DNA of 64,000 bases from an uncultured Lachnospiraceae bacterium (GTDB lineage: Bacteria > Bacillota > Clostridia > Lachnospirales > Lachnospiraceae), in contig CACYMQ010000005.1 in assembly GCA_902775555.1 (NCBI GenBank), positions 105,126 through 169,125 on the forward strand. Direction: 5' to 3'. A model generated the notes under the pieces. It worked only from the letters and a program-made list of their open reading frames with translations. It was not told the DNA's origin and did not search any database. How positions within the stretch are numbered: position 1 is the first letter of the stretch; each line of letters opens with the position of its first letter. Below, one piece after another: positions 42,735 through 52,454 of the stretch. The position numbers and the translations under genes were made by a program.

Positions 42735-43733
42735 ATGAGAAGAGTTGTAATTACGGGGCCCACCGGCGCTATCGGCCGGGCACTGATCAATGAAGCGCTG
42801 AGTAAGGATTATGAGGTTCTGGCGATTGTTCACCGGGAGTCCAAACGGGCAGATGAACTTGGCGGGATACCACGATGTCAGGTGCTCAAGATGGACCTTT
42901 CAGAATATCATAATGCAATGGAGATCATGAAAGAGCAGGGCATCCGCTGGGAGTTCCCTGAGAACTCCGAACAGGGATTTGATCCCGATAGCTATTTCTT
43001 CCATCTGGCCTGGGATGCACCTTTTGGGGAAGGAAGAAACGATATTCATCGTCAGATGCAGAATGTAAGTGCTGCATTGGAGGCAGTAACATTTGCTAAA
43101 AATCTGGGCTGCGGTTCTTTTGTGGGCGCCGGCTCCCAGGCAGAATACGGACGGATCGAACAGGTTGCAGGAGCGGAACTCCGGGAACTTCGGCTTCGTC
43201 CCAATACGCCCACCAATCCGGAGACAGGCTATGGAAATGCGAAGCTCTGTGCAGGACACCTCACCCGGTACTTTGCGGAGCAGAACGGAATGCGCCACAT
43301 TTGGGCCCGGGTACTCAGCGTATATGGACCGTATGATCGGGACGAAACTCTGGTCAGCACGGCAGTTCGGAATATGGTTCAGAATGAAGAGACCGAGTTT
43401 TCGCCCTGCGAGCAGATCTGGGATTATCTCTACTCAGAGGATGCGGCAAAGGCGCTTCTTCTGGCGGGAGAGAAGGGTATCGACGGGAAAACCTATGTGG
43501 TAGGAAGTGGTGAGGCACACTCCCTTCGCTGGTATGTGGAGCAGGTGGCTGAGGCTACAGAGTATACGAAAGAAATCGGATTTGGAAAGAGACCCTATAA
43601 TGAGAATCAGGTAATGTACCTGGTGGCGGACATTTCCGAACTGACAAAAGATACCGGATTTGTTCCCGAGGTCACCTTTGATCAGGGCATCCGGCGGTAT
43701 ATAGAAAGATTCAGGATAAATACCACATTTTAA
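42735..43733 (+). CDS. NAD(P)-dependent extended SDR (epimerase/dehydratase/reductase)
   Basis: A 332-residue extended short-chain dehydrogenase. The Gly motif is TGPTGAIG at residues 7-14 and the catalytic pair is Tyr166/Lys170 in YGNAK. FHLAWDAPFGEGR and VLSVYGPYDRDE are typical of nucleotide-sugar SDRs. It may reduce or epimerise the product of the ThDP enzyme. A terminator follows, so it ends this sub-operon. The reaction cannot be settled from sequence. Confidence 0.83.
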   Translation: MRRVVITGPTGAIGRALINEALSKDYEVLAIVHRESKRADELGGIPRCQVLKMDLSEYHNAMEIMKEQGIRWEFPENSEQGFDPDSYFFHLAWDAPFGEGRNDIHRQMQNVSAALEAVTFAKNLGCGSFVGAGSQAEYGRIEQVAGAELRELRLRPNTPTNPETGYGNAKLCAGHLTRYFAEQNGMRHIWARVLSVYGPYDRDETLVSTAVRNMVQNEETEFSPCEQIWDYLYSEDAAKALLLAGEKGIDGKTYVVGSGEAHSLRWYVEQVAEATEYTKEIGFGKRPYNENQVMYLVADISELTKDTGFVPEVTFDQGIRRYIERFRINTTF

Positions 43734-43741
43734 GGAGGTAC

Positions 43742-43766
43742 GGGCCAAAAGTTATTTTGGCCCTTT
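43742..43766 (+). terminator. Intrinsic terminator after the SDR gene
   Basis: GGGCCAAAA / TTTTGGCCC with a GTTA loop, followed by TTT, nine bases after the SDR stop. TATAAT at 43803-43808 just downstream may be the -10 of the next unit, but no good -35 is seen. Confidence 0.75.
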
Positions 43767-43870
43767 CGCCATTTATATGGTGCAGAAACAGGCGTTTTGG
43801 TGTATAATATTAGTTTAGGATGATGGGCCTATTTTGGGGCCGCAAATGTATTTTTGACAGGGGTTTACCG

Positions 43871-44857
43871 ATGGAACAGAAAAAGAAGGTCAGTATACTG
43901 ATACCGTGTTTTAATGAAGAGGAAAATGTTGTTCCCATGGCGAATGCTGTAGTGGATCTGTTCGTGAAGCAGCTTCCGCAGTATGACTATGAGCTTCTTT
44001 TTATCGACAATGATTCCAAGGATAATACGCGTCCGTTACTTCGCCAGATCTGCAAACAGAATCCAAAAGTAAAAGCGATCTTTAATGCAAAGAATTTCGG
44101 TCAGTTTAATTCTCCGTATTACGGAATGCTGCAGACCACAGGTGACTGCGTCATCAGTATGGTATGTGATTTTCAGGATCCGCTGGAACTGATCCCTCAG
44201 TATCTGGAGGCCTGGGAGGAAGGCTACAAGATCGTGATCGGCGTTAAGGCCAAGACTAAAGAAGGCATCATCATGCGGAGCTGCCGGAAGTTGTATTATA
44301 AAATGCTCCACAAGATGTCTCAGGTGGATATAATCGAACACTTTACCGGATCGGGTCTGTATGACAGGGATTTCGTAGAGGTGCTTCGTGATCTGAAAGA
44401 TCCGACACCGTTCCTTCGCGGGATTGTAGCGGAACTGGGTTACAAAAGAAAAGAAATCCCTTATGAGCAGCCGAAACGTCGTGCGGGAAAGACACACAAC
44501 AACTTCTTCACCTTGTATGATGCAGCGATGCTTTCCTTCACATCTTACACAAAGACAGGACTTCGTCTGGCAACCTTTATGGGAATGCTGCTGGCATTCG
44601 GAAGTTTCATGGTAGGCATGGTTTACCTCATTCTGAAACTCTGTTACTGGGATCGGTTTGATGCAGGAACCGCACCCCTGCTGATCGGTATCTTCTTCAT
44701 CGGATCAATCCTGCTTTTCTTCATGGGACTCATGGGAGAGTATATCATGAGCATAAATCAGAGAGTTATGAACCGGCCACTGGTGATTGAAGAAGAGAGA
44801 TTGAATTTTGATTCCGGATCTGATGGTATAAATAAAGAATCTATCAATGGAGAGTAG
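43871..44857 (+). CDS. GT2 polyprenyl-phosphate glycosyltransferase (GtrB/DPM1-like)
   Basis: A 328-residue GT2 enzyme. The N-terminal SILIPCFNEEENVV and FIDNDSKDNTRPLL plus SMVCDFQDP (DxD-like) form the GT-A domain. The C-terminus has two transmembrane helices at about 231-257 and 264-292. This layout fits transfer of a sugar from a nucleotide donor to undecaprenyl phosphate. The start at 43871 was chosen for the conserved N-terminus; an upstream ATG at 43820 adds 17 atypical residues. It is the last moderate-GC gene before the AT-rich part. Confidence 0.88.
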   Translation: MEQKKKVSILIPCFNEEENVVPMANAVVDLFVKQLPQYDYELLFIDNDSKDNTRPLLRQICKQNPKVKAIFNAKNFGQFNSPYYGMLQTTGDCVISMVCDFQDPLELIPQYLEAWEEGYKIVIGVKAKTKEGIIMRSCRKLYYKMLHKMSQVDIIEHFTGSGLYDRDFVEVLRDLKDPTPFLRGIVAELGYKRKEIPYEQPKRRAGKTHNNFFTLYDAAMLSFTSYTKTGLRLATFMGMLLAFGSFMVGMVYLILKLCYWDRFDAGTAPLLIGIFFIGSILLFFMGLMGEYIMSINQRVMNRPLVIEEERLNFDSGSDGINKESINGE

Positions 44858-44864
44858 TGGCACT

Positions 44865-45845
44865 ATGGAGGATTTTAGTAATCAGATATGTATAATAGTA
44901 CCCTGCTACAATGTACAGCAAGTCATGCGGAGGTGTATAGATAGTCTTCTTGACCAATCTGTGAAAGTCAGTATTCTGATCGTGAATGATGGGAGCACAG
45001 ATGAAACAGAAAAAATCGCATTGGAATACGCAGGATGTCATGATAATGTTCGGGTGATCTCAAAAAAGAATGAAGGCCTTCCGCAGGCCAGGAAAACGGG
45101 AATTATTAACACCGATTGCAAGTATATAGGGTTTGTTGATGCGGATGATTGGGTTGATGCTTCCATGTATCAGCAGCTTTTTGAAGGGGCTGAAGAATCC
45201 GGATCGGAAATTGCATGTTGCAATATGAAGATCTGTGATGAAGAAGGAAGAGGGACATCCTTATTCAAAATGAAGAACTGTGAGGAGGTTCTTTCTACAT
45301 TGGACGCTTTGCATGAGATTCATTTGAGGCGAGGCATAGGTGCGTCGATGTGTAATAAGTTGTTCCTTCGGACAGCATTACTTGAGGGACGATTTCCAAA
45401 AGGGAATTTTATCGGTGAAGACTATGAGACCCTGATTACGGTTATATCCAATTGTAAGAGTGTTTTTTATACTGACAAGGCGTTGTACTTCTACTTACAG
45501 TCTGTTGGGAGCATGTCTAAAAACGGATTTTCAAAAACACATATGATTTCGTTTGCACATTACAGACGTATAGAAAAGCAGTTTTCCTCGGAAAAGTGGT
45601 ATGCAGATGTTGTAAGATATGTCAGTGTTGAATATATGTCCTTTATCGTGGCGATGGATCGGAACAAGGCATATGATCCTCATCTTGTGGAGTTTATTAA
45701 AAAGTATATAAGACGAAACCTGGGTGTGATTATGATTTCAGGTTTAGGTATGAAATATAAGGCTGCGGCCGTTCTTTGTGCGGTAAGTGAAAAGTTTTTG
45801 AATAAAGCATATAGTTTGATGATAGAACAAAGGGTTAATATGTAG
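44865..45845 (+). CDS. GT2 family glycosyltransferase
   Basis: A protein of about 326 residues with IIVPCYNVQQVMRRCIDSLLDQ, IVNDGSTDETE and VDADDWVD (metal-binding), i.e. an inverting GT-A glycosyltransferase of the WcaA/EpsJ kind. The start at 44865 has GGAGAG 10 bases upstream; ATG at 44847 overlapping the previous gene is the alternative. AT-rich codon use differs clearly from the genes before it, suggesting acquisition. Donor and acceptor are unknown. Confidence 0.85.
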   Translation: MEDFSNQICIIVPCYNVQQVMRRCIDSLLDQSVKVSILIVNDGSTDETEKIALEYAGCHDNVRVISKKNEGLPQARKTGIINTDCKYIGFVDADDWVDASMYQQLFEGAEESGSEIACCNMKICDEEGRGTSLFKMKNCEEVLSTLDALHEIHLRRGIGASMCNKLFLRTALLEGRFPKGNFIGEDYETLITVISNCKSVFYTDKALYFYLQSVGSMSKNGFSKTHMISFAHYRRIEKQFSSEKWYADVVRYVSVEYMSFIVAMDRNKAYDPHLVEFIKKYIRRNLGVIMISGLGMKYKAAAVLCAVSEKFLNKAYSLMIEQRVNM

Positions 45846-45854
45846 GTTGGCTAA

Positions 45855-47159
45855 ATGAAGGATTTTATTATTTTTTATGAACATAAATCCAGAGAATTGG
45901 AGAATGCTGTCCTTTTGTCATTGTATCTTGAAAATAAAGGATATACAGTAGATATTCTCCATGTGGATTCATGGAAGATGTTATATAAAAGGACAAAAGC
46001 AGTTATTACTCCATATGCTTACAGCGATTTGGATGTGTTTTCCTTTACTTTTTTTCCGTTCTGCAAAGTAAAAAAATGCATTAATATGCAGTATGAACAA
46101 CTATTCACTCAAGAAGATGAGGAATCAGGCGCGTTCTATCCTAAGGGAAGTGCCAAATGTTGTGATATTATTTGTTGGGGGGCTGAATCAAGTAAAGCTT
46201 TGAGCCTGCATGGTGTTCCTCGAAGGAGGATTCATGAAGTGGGGCAGGTGGCTATGGATTTTAATTGTAAAAGCTTCTCCAGCTATTTACTGAGTCGTAA
46301 CTACATTTCAAAAAAGTATGGAATTCCATATCAAATGAAATGGAACCTTTTCATCTCGAGTTTTTCATATTCTAATCTATATGAGGCGCAGAAAAAAAAC
46401 ATTCAGAGCATGGTTGGAAGTATAGATGAAATGATAAAACTGAGTGTTGATTCACAGATGAGAGTTTTGGAGTGGTTTAAAAAGTATTTAAGTAACCACA
46501 AAAATGATTGTATTATATATCGACCGCATCCCAGCGAACAATTGATTAAACCCATCGTTGAGCTTACGAACAAATACAGTAATTTTTATGTGATTGATGA
46601 TTATTCAATCAGACAGTGGATTGGGGTCTGTGATTCAATTAGTACTTGGTATAGTACTAGTGTTGCGGATGTGTATTTTGCCGGAAAGAAGTGCGCAATT
46701 TTAAGGCCAATTCCAATTCCTGTAAAAAAAGAGCTTTGCATTATGCGAGAGGCTGAACTAATAACAGATTATGGACGCTTTTCAGAATACATGGAGGATG
46801 AGTGTAAGCAGTCATTTCCAATTTCAGAGGATGTTATGAGGAGATACTATTCCAATAGTATTAGTGGTGGTTGCGGACGAAAACTGGCAGATGAGTGTAT
46901 TTCTATTCTGAAAGATAAGCGCAATCATGTTAATTATGTAAAAAAATCAAAGATGAAATGGAAAAACAAGATACTTCGAGTGATCTGGATTGGTTTGATG
47001 TGTGTTGGAGAAAAGATTGATCTTTCACATATCTTGCCCGAAAAATACAAAGCGCAGGCTCATTATGTATTTAAGGAATCGAGGGGAGCAAAAGGTGATA
47101 TTCTTTCGTATAGGAAACGAATTGAAAGATTAGTCAAATCGGAATTGTGTGATAGTTAA
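45855..47159 (+). CDS. Surface carbohydrate biosynthesis protein, GT-B-like
   Basis: A 434-residue soluble protein resembling the surface-carbohydrate biosynthesis / capsule-polysaccharide group with a GT-B-like fold. IIYRPHPSEQLIKPI in the C-terminal half and DSISTWYSTSVADVYFAGKKCAIL are typical of this group and of CDP-glycerol or polysialyl transferases. The exact transferase activity is not known. It lies 9 bases after the GT2 gene and overlaps the flippase start by one base. Confidence 0.65.
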   Translation: MKDFIIFYEHKSRELENAVLLSLYLENKGYTVDILHVDSWKMLYKRTKAVITPYAYSDLDVFSFTFFPFCKVKKCINMQYEQLFTQEDEESGAFYPKGSAKCCDIICWGAESSKALSLHGVPRRRIHEVGQVAMDFNCKSFSSYLLSRNYISKKYGIPYQMKWNLFISSFSYSNLYEAQKKNIQSMVGSIDEMIKLSVDSQMRVLEWFKKYLSNHKNDCIIYRPHPSEQLIKPIVELTNKYSNFYVIDDYSIRQWIGVCDSISTWYSTSVADVYFAGKKCAILRPIPIPVKKELCIMREAELITDYGRFSEYMEDECKQSFPISEDVMRRYYSNSISGGCGRKLADECISILKDKRNHVNYVKKSKMKWKNKILRVIWIGLMCVGEKIDLSHILPEKYKAQAHYVFKESRGAKGDILSYRKRIERLVKSELCDS

Positions 47160-48574
47160 TGAATGATAACTTAAAGAAAATATTTCATTATTCTACCGCG
47201 TCGATTATAAATGCGGTATTATCCTTTGCTTCGACAATGATATTAACAAGATTGTTGGACAAAGGTTCTTTTGGATATCTAAATCTTTTTAATTCTGCAA
47301 GTAATGTTTTGATGGGGATAGTATGTGTGGGGTTAGATAGTGCATACATTAGATTCTTTTATGCACCACCGTCTAAACATGATCATAAACAGCTTGCGGC
47401 TCATTGTGTTGCCACACCAAGTGTTCTGAGTTTACTTGCTCTTATTCTCTTTTCTTTTGACAGCGTTTCTTCATGTGTGGCAGGTATAACGGGACTGGAG
47501 AGTAAAAAGGTTGTTCTGTTCTTAGTAATAAACGCGTATGCCCTTTCGATTCTCCGGTTTTTGAACATTAACTACAGGATGAGAGAAAAGACCGGGTTAT
47601 TCGTCATTCAAAGTATCATAATTACATGTGTAACTAAATTTGGGTATATTGCAATTGCGTTGTTTGAAGACAGTATTATAGATGTCATGATTGTTGGAAC
47701 CATTCTATGTTCTATTGTTGCTGTTATTTTTGCCTTTATACAAAAGAGGCAGTTTTTATCGTTTAAGGATTATTTTGGCACACGGTATGGTAAAGTATAT
47801 AAATTCGCATTATTTGATGCGCCTCTGTATAACCTGCTATACCTGAATAGCTTTATTCCTCAATTAATAACCAAACAGGAAATCAATGAAGATGCTTTGG
47901 GGATTTATAGTGGAATGATGGTTTTTGTGTATGCAATTCAGGTGATTAGTTCCGGATTTGCTACATTTTGGGCTCCGTATGTATATAAAAACTATCGCGA
48001 AAAGCAAGAGGCAATTAAGGATGTTCATGAGATCGTCATGTATTCGCTAATGGTGCTTTTAGTAATGATGTTATGCTTTGGAAAAGTCCTATTTTTGTTT
48101 TTAGGAAAGGATTTTAGAGAAAGCCAAAGCATAATGGGATTTTTTTTAATAGCACCTATGGGCAATATTATTTTGGAGACAACATCATATGGGATTTCTA
48201 TTGAGAGAAAAAATTATATTTCTTTGGTGTTTCACTGCATAAGTTTTGGAATAAATATACTTCTTGGAGTATTGTTGGCACCCTATTGGGGATTAGCCGG
48301 GATAGCTATAGCATCCATGGTTTCAGCATTGATTATGCTAATTGGACAGAGTTTTGTTGGGCAAAAGTACTATAGATCGATGAGATCGTTTTATCGCTTT
48401 TTTTCACAGATAGTGATAATGGTGTTATTGGTGAGCGTGTATTATTTGTTATATGATTACCAGTTATATTACACAATGATTTCTATAGCATTGTTATTAA
48501 TAATCACTGTATTAGAAAGAAAGACATTGTCACGACTGATAAGGTCGTATATATTCAAAAAAACACAAGATTAG
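47159..48574 (+). CDS. Wzx-type oligosaccharide flippase
   Basis: A 471-residue MOP-superfamily membrane protein with 12-14 predicted transmembrane segments. It starts with the typical IFHYSTASIINAVLSFASTMILTRLLDKGSFGYLNLFNSA-like region and ends in a basic cytosolic tail. It moves the lipid-linked repeat unit to the outer leaflet. The start overlaps the previous stop (TAATG). A remnant of a different flippase occurs at 54152-54601. Confidence 0.88.
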   Translation: MNDNLKKIFHYSTASIINAVLSFASTMILTRLLDKGSFGYLNLFNSASNVLMGIVCVGLDSAYIRFFYAPPSKHDHKQLAAHCVATPSVLSLLALILFSFDSVSSCVAGITGLESKKVVLFLVINAYALSILRFLNINYRMREKTGLFVIQSIIITCVTKFGYIAIALFEDSIIDVMIVGTILCSIVAVIFAFIQKRQFLSFKDYFGTRYGKVYKFALFDAPLYNLLYLNSFIPQLITKQEINEDALGIYSGMMVFVYAIQVISSGFATFWAPYVYKNYREKQEAIKDVHEIVMYSLMVLLVMMLCFGKVLFLFLGKDFRESQSIMGFFLIAPMGNIILETTSYGISIERKNYISLVFHCISFGINILLGVLLAPYWGLAGIAIASMVSALIMLIGQSFVGQKYYRSMRSFYRFFSQIVIMVLLVSVYYLLYDYQLYYTMISIALLLIITVLERKTLSRLIRSYIFKKTQD

Positions 48575-48738
48575 TACGTGTTTGTAATCCGGAGCTCTCC
48601 AACGAAGATTGTGAGGCTGTCGAGTTGATATATTTGGCGATCCTGATTTAGTGCTAATGGAAAGCGTGGATGGCTTTCAGTAAATGCAAGATGGTTTTCT
48701 TTGTTGGCATTCACTAAAAGAATTAGAGGGGATATGAA
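48575..48738 (+). other. Intergenic gap with possible gene remnant
   Basis: A 164-base gap in an otherwise tight operon. A short frame reading VDIFGDPDLVLMESVDGFQ and then a stop suggests decayed coding sequence, but it is too short to identify. AGAGGGGATAT before the next ATG is that gene's ribosome site. Confidence 0.35.
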
Positions 48739-49710
48739 ATGAGAGTATTAATTGTCGGATACGGATCCATGGGAAGACGGAGGATTCGGCAAATGAAACT
48801 ATTGTCACCGGAAAGTACTTATATTTGTGTGGATAATAATCCTGATAGGATAAAGCAGATATCGGAGGATGGTCTGTATGGATGTGATTCTTTGCAATCA
48901 GCTCTTGGTCTGAAACCTGATGTGGCATTTGTATGTACTTCACCAGGACATCATGCTGAGATAATTCTTACACTAATTGAAGCAGGCATCCACGTTTTCA
49001 CTGAATTAAATCTGGTTTCCGATCGATATGAAGAAATAATAGAACGAGCAAAAGAAAAGAATACAAAGGTGTTTATGTCAAGTACGATGCTTTATGATAA
49101 GCAGATCGTATCAGTGTTTAATACAGTTGGAAGGACACCAAAAAACCTATCCTATTTCTACCATGTAGGTCAATACCTTCCGGATTGGCATCCTTGGGAG
49201 AGTTATAAGGATTTCTTTATCGGTAGAAGGGAAACAAACGGTTGCAGAGAGATACTGGCGATTCAACTTCCGTGGCTCGTAAAATTGTTTGGCAAGGTGG
49301 TGAATGTTTCGGTTGTAAGAAAAAAGAATACAAATTTGGAGATAGACTTTGATGATACGTATTTTATCACACTGGAGCATGATCGGGAGAATACTGGTGT
49401 ATTTGTATGTGATGTGGTTTCTCGAAAAGCGGTAAATTACTTGGAAATATTAGGTGAGAAAACACACATTATCTGGGAAGGAACACCGGATTCTTTGTTT
49501 TCCTTTGATGATCAGGATAAATGCATGAGGCGATTGCCTTCGTATGAAGATACTAAACAGGTGGAGGGATACTCGGATATAATAATTGAGGATCAATACC
49601 TTGACGAAACAAAAGCATTTCTGGAAATGATATACGAGAATAAGACGCCCATGTATTCACTGGAAGATGACCGCGAAATTCTTGAATTGATAGATACTAT
49701 AGAACACTAA
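48739..49710 (+). CDS. Gfo/Idh/MocA family oxidoreductase
   Basis: A 323-residue NAD(P)-dependent oxidoreductase. The Rossmann motif is VLIVGYGSMGRRRI, followed by VAFVCTSPGHHAEIILTLIEAGIHVFTELNL, where the family usually has EKP-type residues and this protein has ELN. Paired Gfo/Idh genes are common in nonulosonate loci (PtmF-like position), possibly preparing an amino-sugar precursor. The reaction is unknown. Confidence 0.8.
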   Translation: MRVLIVGYGSMGRRRIRQMKLLSPESTYICVDNNPDRIKQISEDGLYGCDSLQSALGLKPDVAFVCTSPGHHAEIILTLIEAGIHVFTELNLVSDRYEEIIERAKEKNTKVFMSSTMLYDKQIVSVFNTVGRTPKNLSYFYHVGQYLPDWHPWESYKDFFIGRRETNGCREILAIQLPWLVKLFGKVVNVSVVRKKNTNLEIDFDDTYFITLEHDRENTGVFVCDVVSRKAVNYLEILGEKTHIIWEGTPDSLFSFDDQDKCMRRLPSYEDTKQVEGYSDIIIEDQYLDETKAFLEMIYENKTPMYSLEDDREILELIDTIEH

Positions 49711-49726
49711 TAGAGGGATGAATTAT

Positions 49727-50644
49727 ATGAAAGCTTTGTTTGTTGGAGTGGGTTCTATTGGCAGAAGACATATACGCGATTTTTATGAGGAGTGTTTATC
49801 ACATCAGGTGATTCCGGAGATACATGTGCTTAGAAGGTGTATTGACAATCTTGGAGAGATCGAGGCATATATTACAGAGCAGATTACAGAACTTGAGGAT
49901 GCGGATTACGATGTTGTTTTTATTACAAATCCAACAAATTTACACTATGATGCATTGAAAAGATGTAAAAATAGGGCAAGATGGTATTTTATTGAGAAAC
50001 CAATATTTGAAAGCCTGGAAAAAAAAATAGAGGACTTAGGAATTGATGATTTCAATACGTATGTAGCTGCCCCGATGCGTCATACATTATTGTATGGGAA
50101 ACTAAAAGAGATAATCAAGTCAAGAAAAGTGTTTTCCGTTCGGGTAATATGTTCAAGTTATCTCCCGGAGTGGCGTAAGGGTGTGGATTATAGGGAGGTT
50201 TATTCAGCTAAAAAAGAAATGGGTGGAGGAGTTAATCTGGATTTAATTCATGAAATAGACTATGTGTATGATTTGTTTGGGCAACCAGAGAGAATACATA
50301 GTATTTCTGGAAAGTATTCGGATTTGGAAATATCAAGCAACGACCTCAGTACGTTTCTTTTAGGGTATAAACAATTGATTTGTGAGATCCATTTGGATTA
50401 CTTTGGGAGAGAGTGTGTACGTGCTTGCGAGGTATATACGTCAGAAGGAACATATATTGCTGATTTTATTAAAGAAACTATGAGATTTCCCGACAATTCG
50501 GTTGTAGATTGTCATGTTATGCAAAATGAAGAATTTGTGAATGAGATGAAGTATTTTTATGATTTCATTTCGGGTAAGCATGCATCGATTAATCCGCCAA
50601 GTCGAGCGTTAAAAACTTTGGAGATAGCTTTAGAAGGGGATTAA
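49727..50644 (+). CDS. Gfo/Idh/MocA family oxidoreductase (second)
   Basis: A protein of about 305 residues with MKALFVGVGSIGRRHIRDFY, VVFITNPTNLHYDAL and WYFIEKPIFE (conserved EKP), plus GGGVNLDLIHEIDYVYDLFG with the catalytic His region. The start at 49727 has AGAGGG 9 bases upstream; ATG at 49718 would sit on the ribosome site itself. It stands between the first oxidoreductase and legF, with 2 bases to legF, so one operon is likely. Confidence 0.82.
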   Translation: MKALFVGVGSIGRRHIRDFYEECLSHQVIPEIHVLRRCIDNLGEIEAYITEQITELEDADYDVVFITNPTNLHYDALKRCKNRARWYFIEKPIFESLEKKIEDLGIDDFNTYVAAPMRHTLLYGKLKEIIKSRKVFSVRVICSSYLPEWRKGVDYREVYSAKKEMGGGVNLDLIHEIDYVYDLFGQPERIHSISGKYSDLEISSNDLSTFLLGYKQLICEIHLDYFGRECVRACEVYTSEGTYIADFIKETMRFPDNSVVDCHVMQNEEFVNEMKYFYDFISGKHASINPPSRALKTLEIALEGD

Positions 50645-50646
50645 CT

Positions 50647-51408
50647 ATGTCATATAAAGTATTAATAACAGTCTGTGGTAGAGCAGGTAGTTCGGGATTT
50701 AAAAATAAAAATTTAAAAACATTTTTGAACCATCCACTGGTTTATTACACGCTTTCTGCTGCTGAATTATTTCAAAGAAAAATGGGTAGTGATGTTAGTG
50801 TAGATGTATGCTTGAATACAGATAGTGAGGATTTAGCAGAAATAGTAGAAAAAAAATACCCTGAAGTCTATTTTATTAAACGGGATACGTCGTTAAGCGG
50901 AGGAAACGTACCTAAACCGGCGGTATGGAAAAACTGCATGGAAGTAATGCAAAGAATGAAAGACATTCAGTATGATTACATGATCGATTTAGATATTACA
51001 AGTCCGCTTAGACAGGAAGATGATGTGTACAGGGCGTTCCAAATGAAGTTAAAACGACCAGATGCTGATATGGTTGAGTCCATGTGCCCGGCAAGGCGTA
51101 ATCCATATTTTAACATGATGAAAGAAAACGGCGAGTTTGTTTCCACGGTGATTGAAAAAGGTTATGTTGCAAGGCAGCAAGCACCGAAGGTATACGATGA
51201 GAATGCATCAATTTACGTATTGAGAGGGGATTATTTTAATGAACATGGAGCTGAAATGGATGCGTTGAAAATTGTTCCGTACATTATGCGTGATACGGCG
51301 GTCCTGGATATAGATAGCGAGGAAGACTTTCTGATGATGAGTGTAATTGGGCGCTATTTATTTGAGAATGAAGAATCCTATTCAATGGTGAGAGATAATA
51401 TCAGATGA
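50647..51408 (+). CDS. legF: Acylneuraminate cytidylyltransferase (LegF/NeuA family)
   Basis: A 253-residue CMP-nonulosonate synthetase. The N-terminal CTP loop VCGRAGSSGFKNKNLKTF, the central DLDITSPLRQEDDV and the late NASIYVLRGDYF are family motifs. It activates a nonulosonic acid with CTP. The neighbours LegI, LegB and LegC/PtmE point to legionaminic acid rather than plain sialic acid, but the sequence alone does not fix the substrate. It is the only intact member here; a second one is truncated at 63062. Confidence 0.85.
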   Translation: MSYKVLITVCGRAGSSGFKNKNLKTFLNHPLVYYTLSAAELFQRKMGSDVSVDVCLNTDSEDLAEIVEKKYPEVYFIKRDTSLSGGNVPKPAVWKNCMEVMQRMKDIQYDYMIDLDITSPLRQEDDVYRAFQMKLKRPDADMVESMCPARRNPYFNMMKENGEFVSTVIEKGYVARQQAPKVYDENASIYVLRGDYFNEHGAEMDALKIVPYIMRDTAVLDIDSEEDFLMMSVIGRYLFENEESYSMVRDNIR

Positions 51409-51440
51409 TGTTGTTTAATACTTTATATGGAGGATGATCT

Positions 51441-52454
51441 GTGTCAGTTCGTGATAAAAAAAGATGTTTGGTTATTGCAGAAGCTGGAGTAAACCATAAT
51501 GGTAGTATAGACCTTGCGTTACGTCTATGTGATTCGGCAAAAAAAGCAAAGGCTGATATAATCAAGTTTCAAACTTGGAATACGGAGTTGCTACTTACAA
51601 AAAACGTGGGCCAAGCGGAATATCAGGCTTCAAATACAGGAGTTACTGAATCACAGTATGAAATGTTAAAGCGGTTGGAACTCTCTTATGATGATTTTCG
51701 GATGATAAAACAATACTGTGATAAGATTGGATTAACGTTTGCTTCGACTGCTGATGAGCCAAAAAGCTTGGATTTTTTGATAGAACTGGGAATTCCGTTT
51801 ATAAAGGTTGGGTCGAGTGACATAGGAAATGTATCATTTCTTCGTTATATTGGTTCCAAAGGACTCCCTGTCATTCTCAGTACGGGGATGAGTGCAATGG
51901 AAGATGTTGCGTTATCGGTTCAAGCTCTTCAAGAAGGGGGAGCGAAAGAAATTACGCTCCTACATTGCACTACATCATATCCCTGCCCTTATCGAGACGT
52001 GAATTTAAAAGCGATGATTTCCCTTAGGGAGTATTTTGGATTACCGGTTGGATACTCGGATCATACCATAGGGAATGAAATAGCTGTTGCTGCCGTAGCA
52101 CTCGGTGCGTCCATTATTGAGAAGCATTTTACACTAGATTGCGGAATGGATGGGCCAGATCATGCTGCAAGCACGGAACCACCGGTTTTTCATAAAATGG
52201 TAAAGGAAATCAGAAATGTCGAAAATTGTCTTGGGGATGGGGTAAAAAAACCGACTGAAATGGAGATAGACATTTCAAAAGTTGTTATGAAAAGAATCGT
52301 GGCGAATTCCTCGATACATATCGGGGATACTTTTACTGTTGATAACATATGTGTAAAGAGACATGATCAGGGCGTGTTAGCAAAAGAATGGGATGCTGTA
52401 ATCGGAAAAAAATCCACTAGGAACTATTCTCCGGATGAAGGGATTGAAATGTGA
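51441..52454 (+). CDS. legI: Nonulosonate synthase (NeuB/LegI family), copy 1
   Basis: Condenses phosphoenolpyruvate with a 6-carbon amino-sugar to form the 9-carbon acid. The 337-residue protein begins VIAEAGVNHNGSIDLAL and has KFQTW, KVGSSDIGN, LSTGM, LLHCTTSYPCPY, GYSDHT and EKHFTLD, then a C-terminal SAF (antifreeze-like) domain from about residue 285. It starts with GTG behind GGAGGATGATCT. A paralogue at 60883 is clearly related along its whole length. Confidence 0.9.
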   Translation: MSVRDKKRCLVIAEAGVNHNGSIDLALRLCDSAKKAKADIIKFQTWNTELLLTKNVGQAEYQASNTGVTESQYEMLKRLELSYDDFRMIKQYCDKIGLTFASTADEPKSLDFLIELGIPFIKVGSSDIGNVSFLRYIGSKGLPVILSTGMSAMEDVALSVQALQEGGAKEITLLHCTTSYPCPYRDVNLKAMISLREYFGLPVGYSDHTIGNEIAVAAVALGASIIEKHFTLDCGMDGPDHAASTEPPVFHKMVKEIRNVENCLGDGVKKPTEMEIDISKVVMKRIVANSSIHIGDTFTVDNICVKRHDQGVLAKEWDAVIGKKSTRNYSPDEGIEM

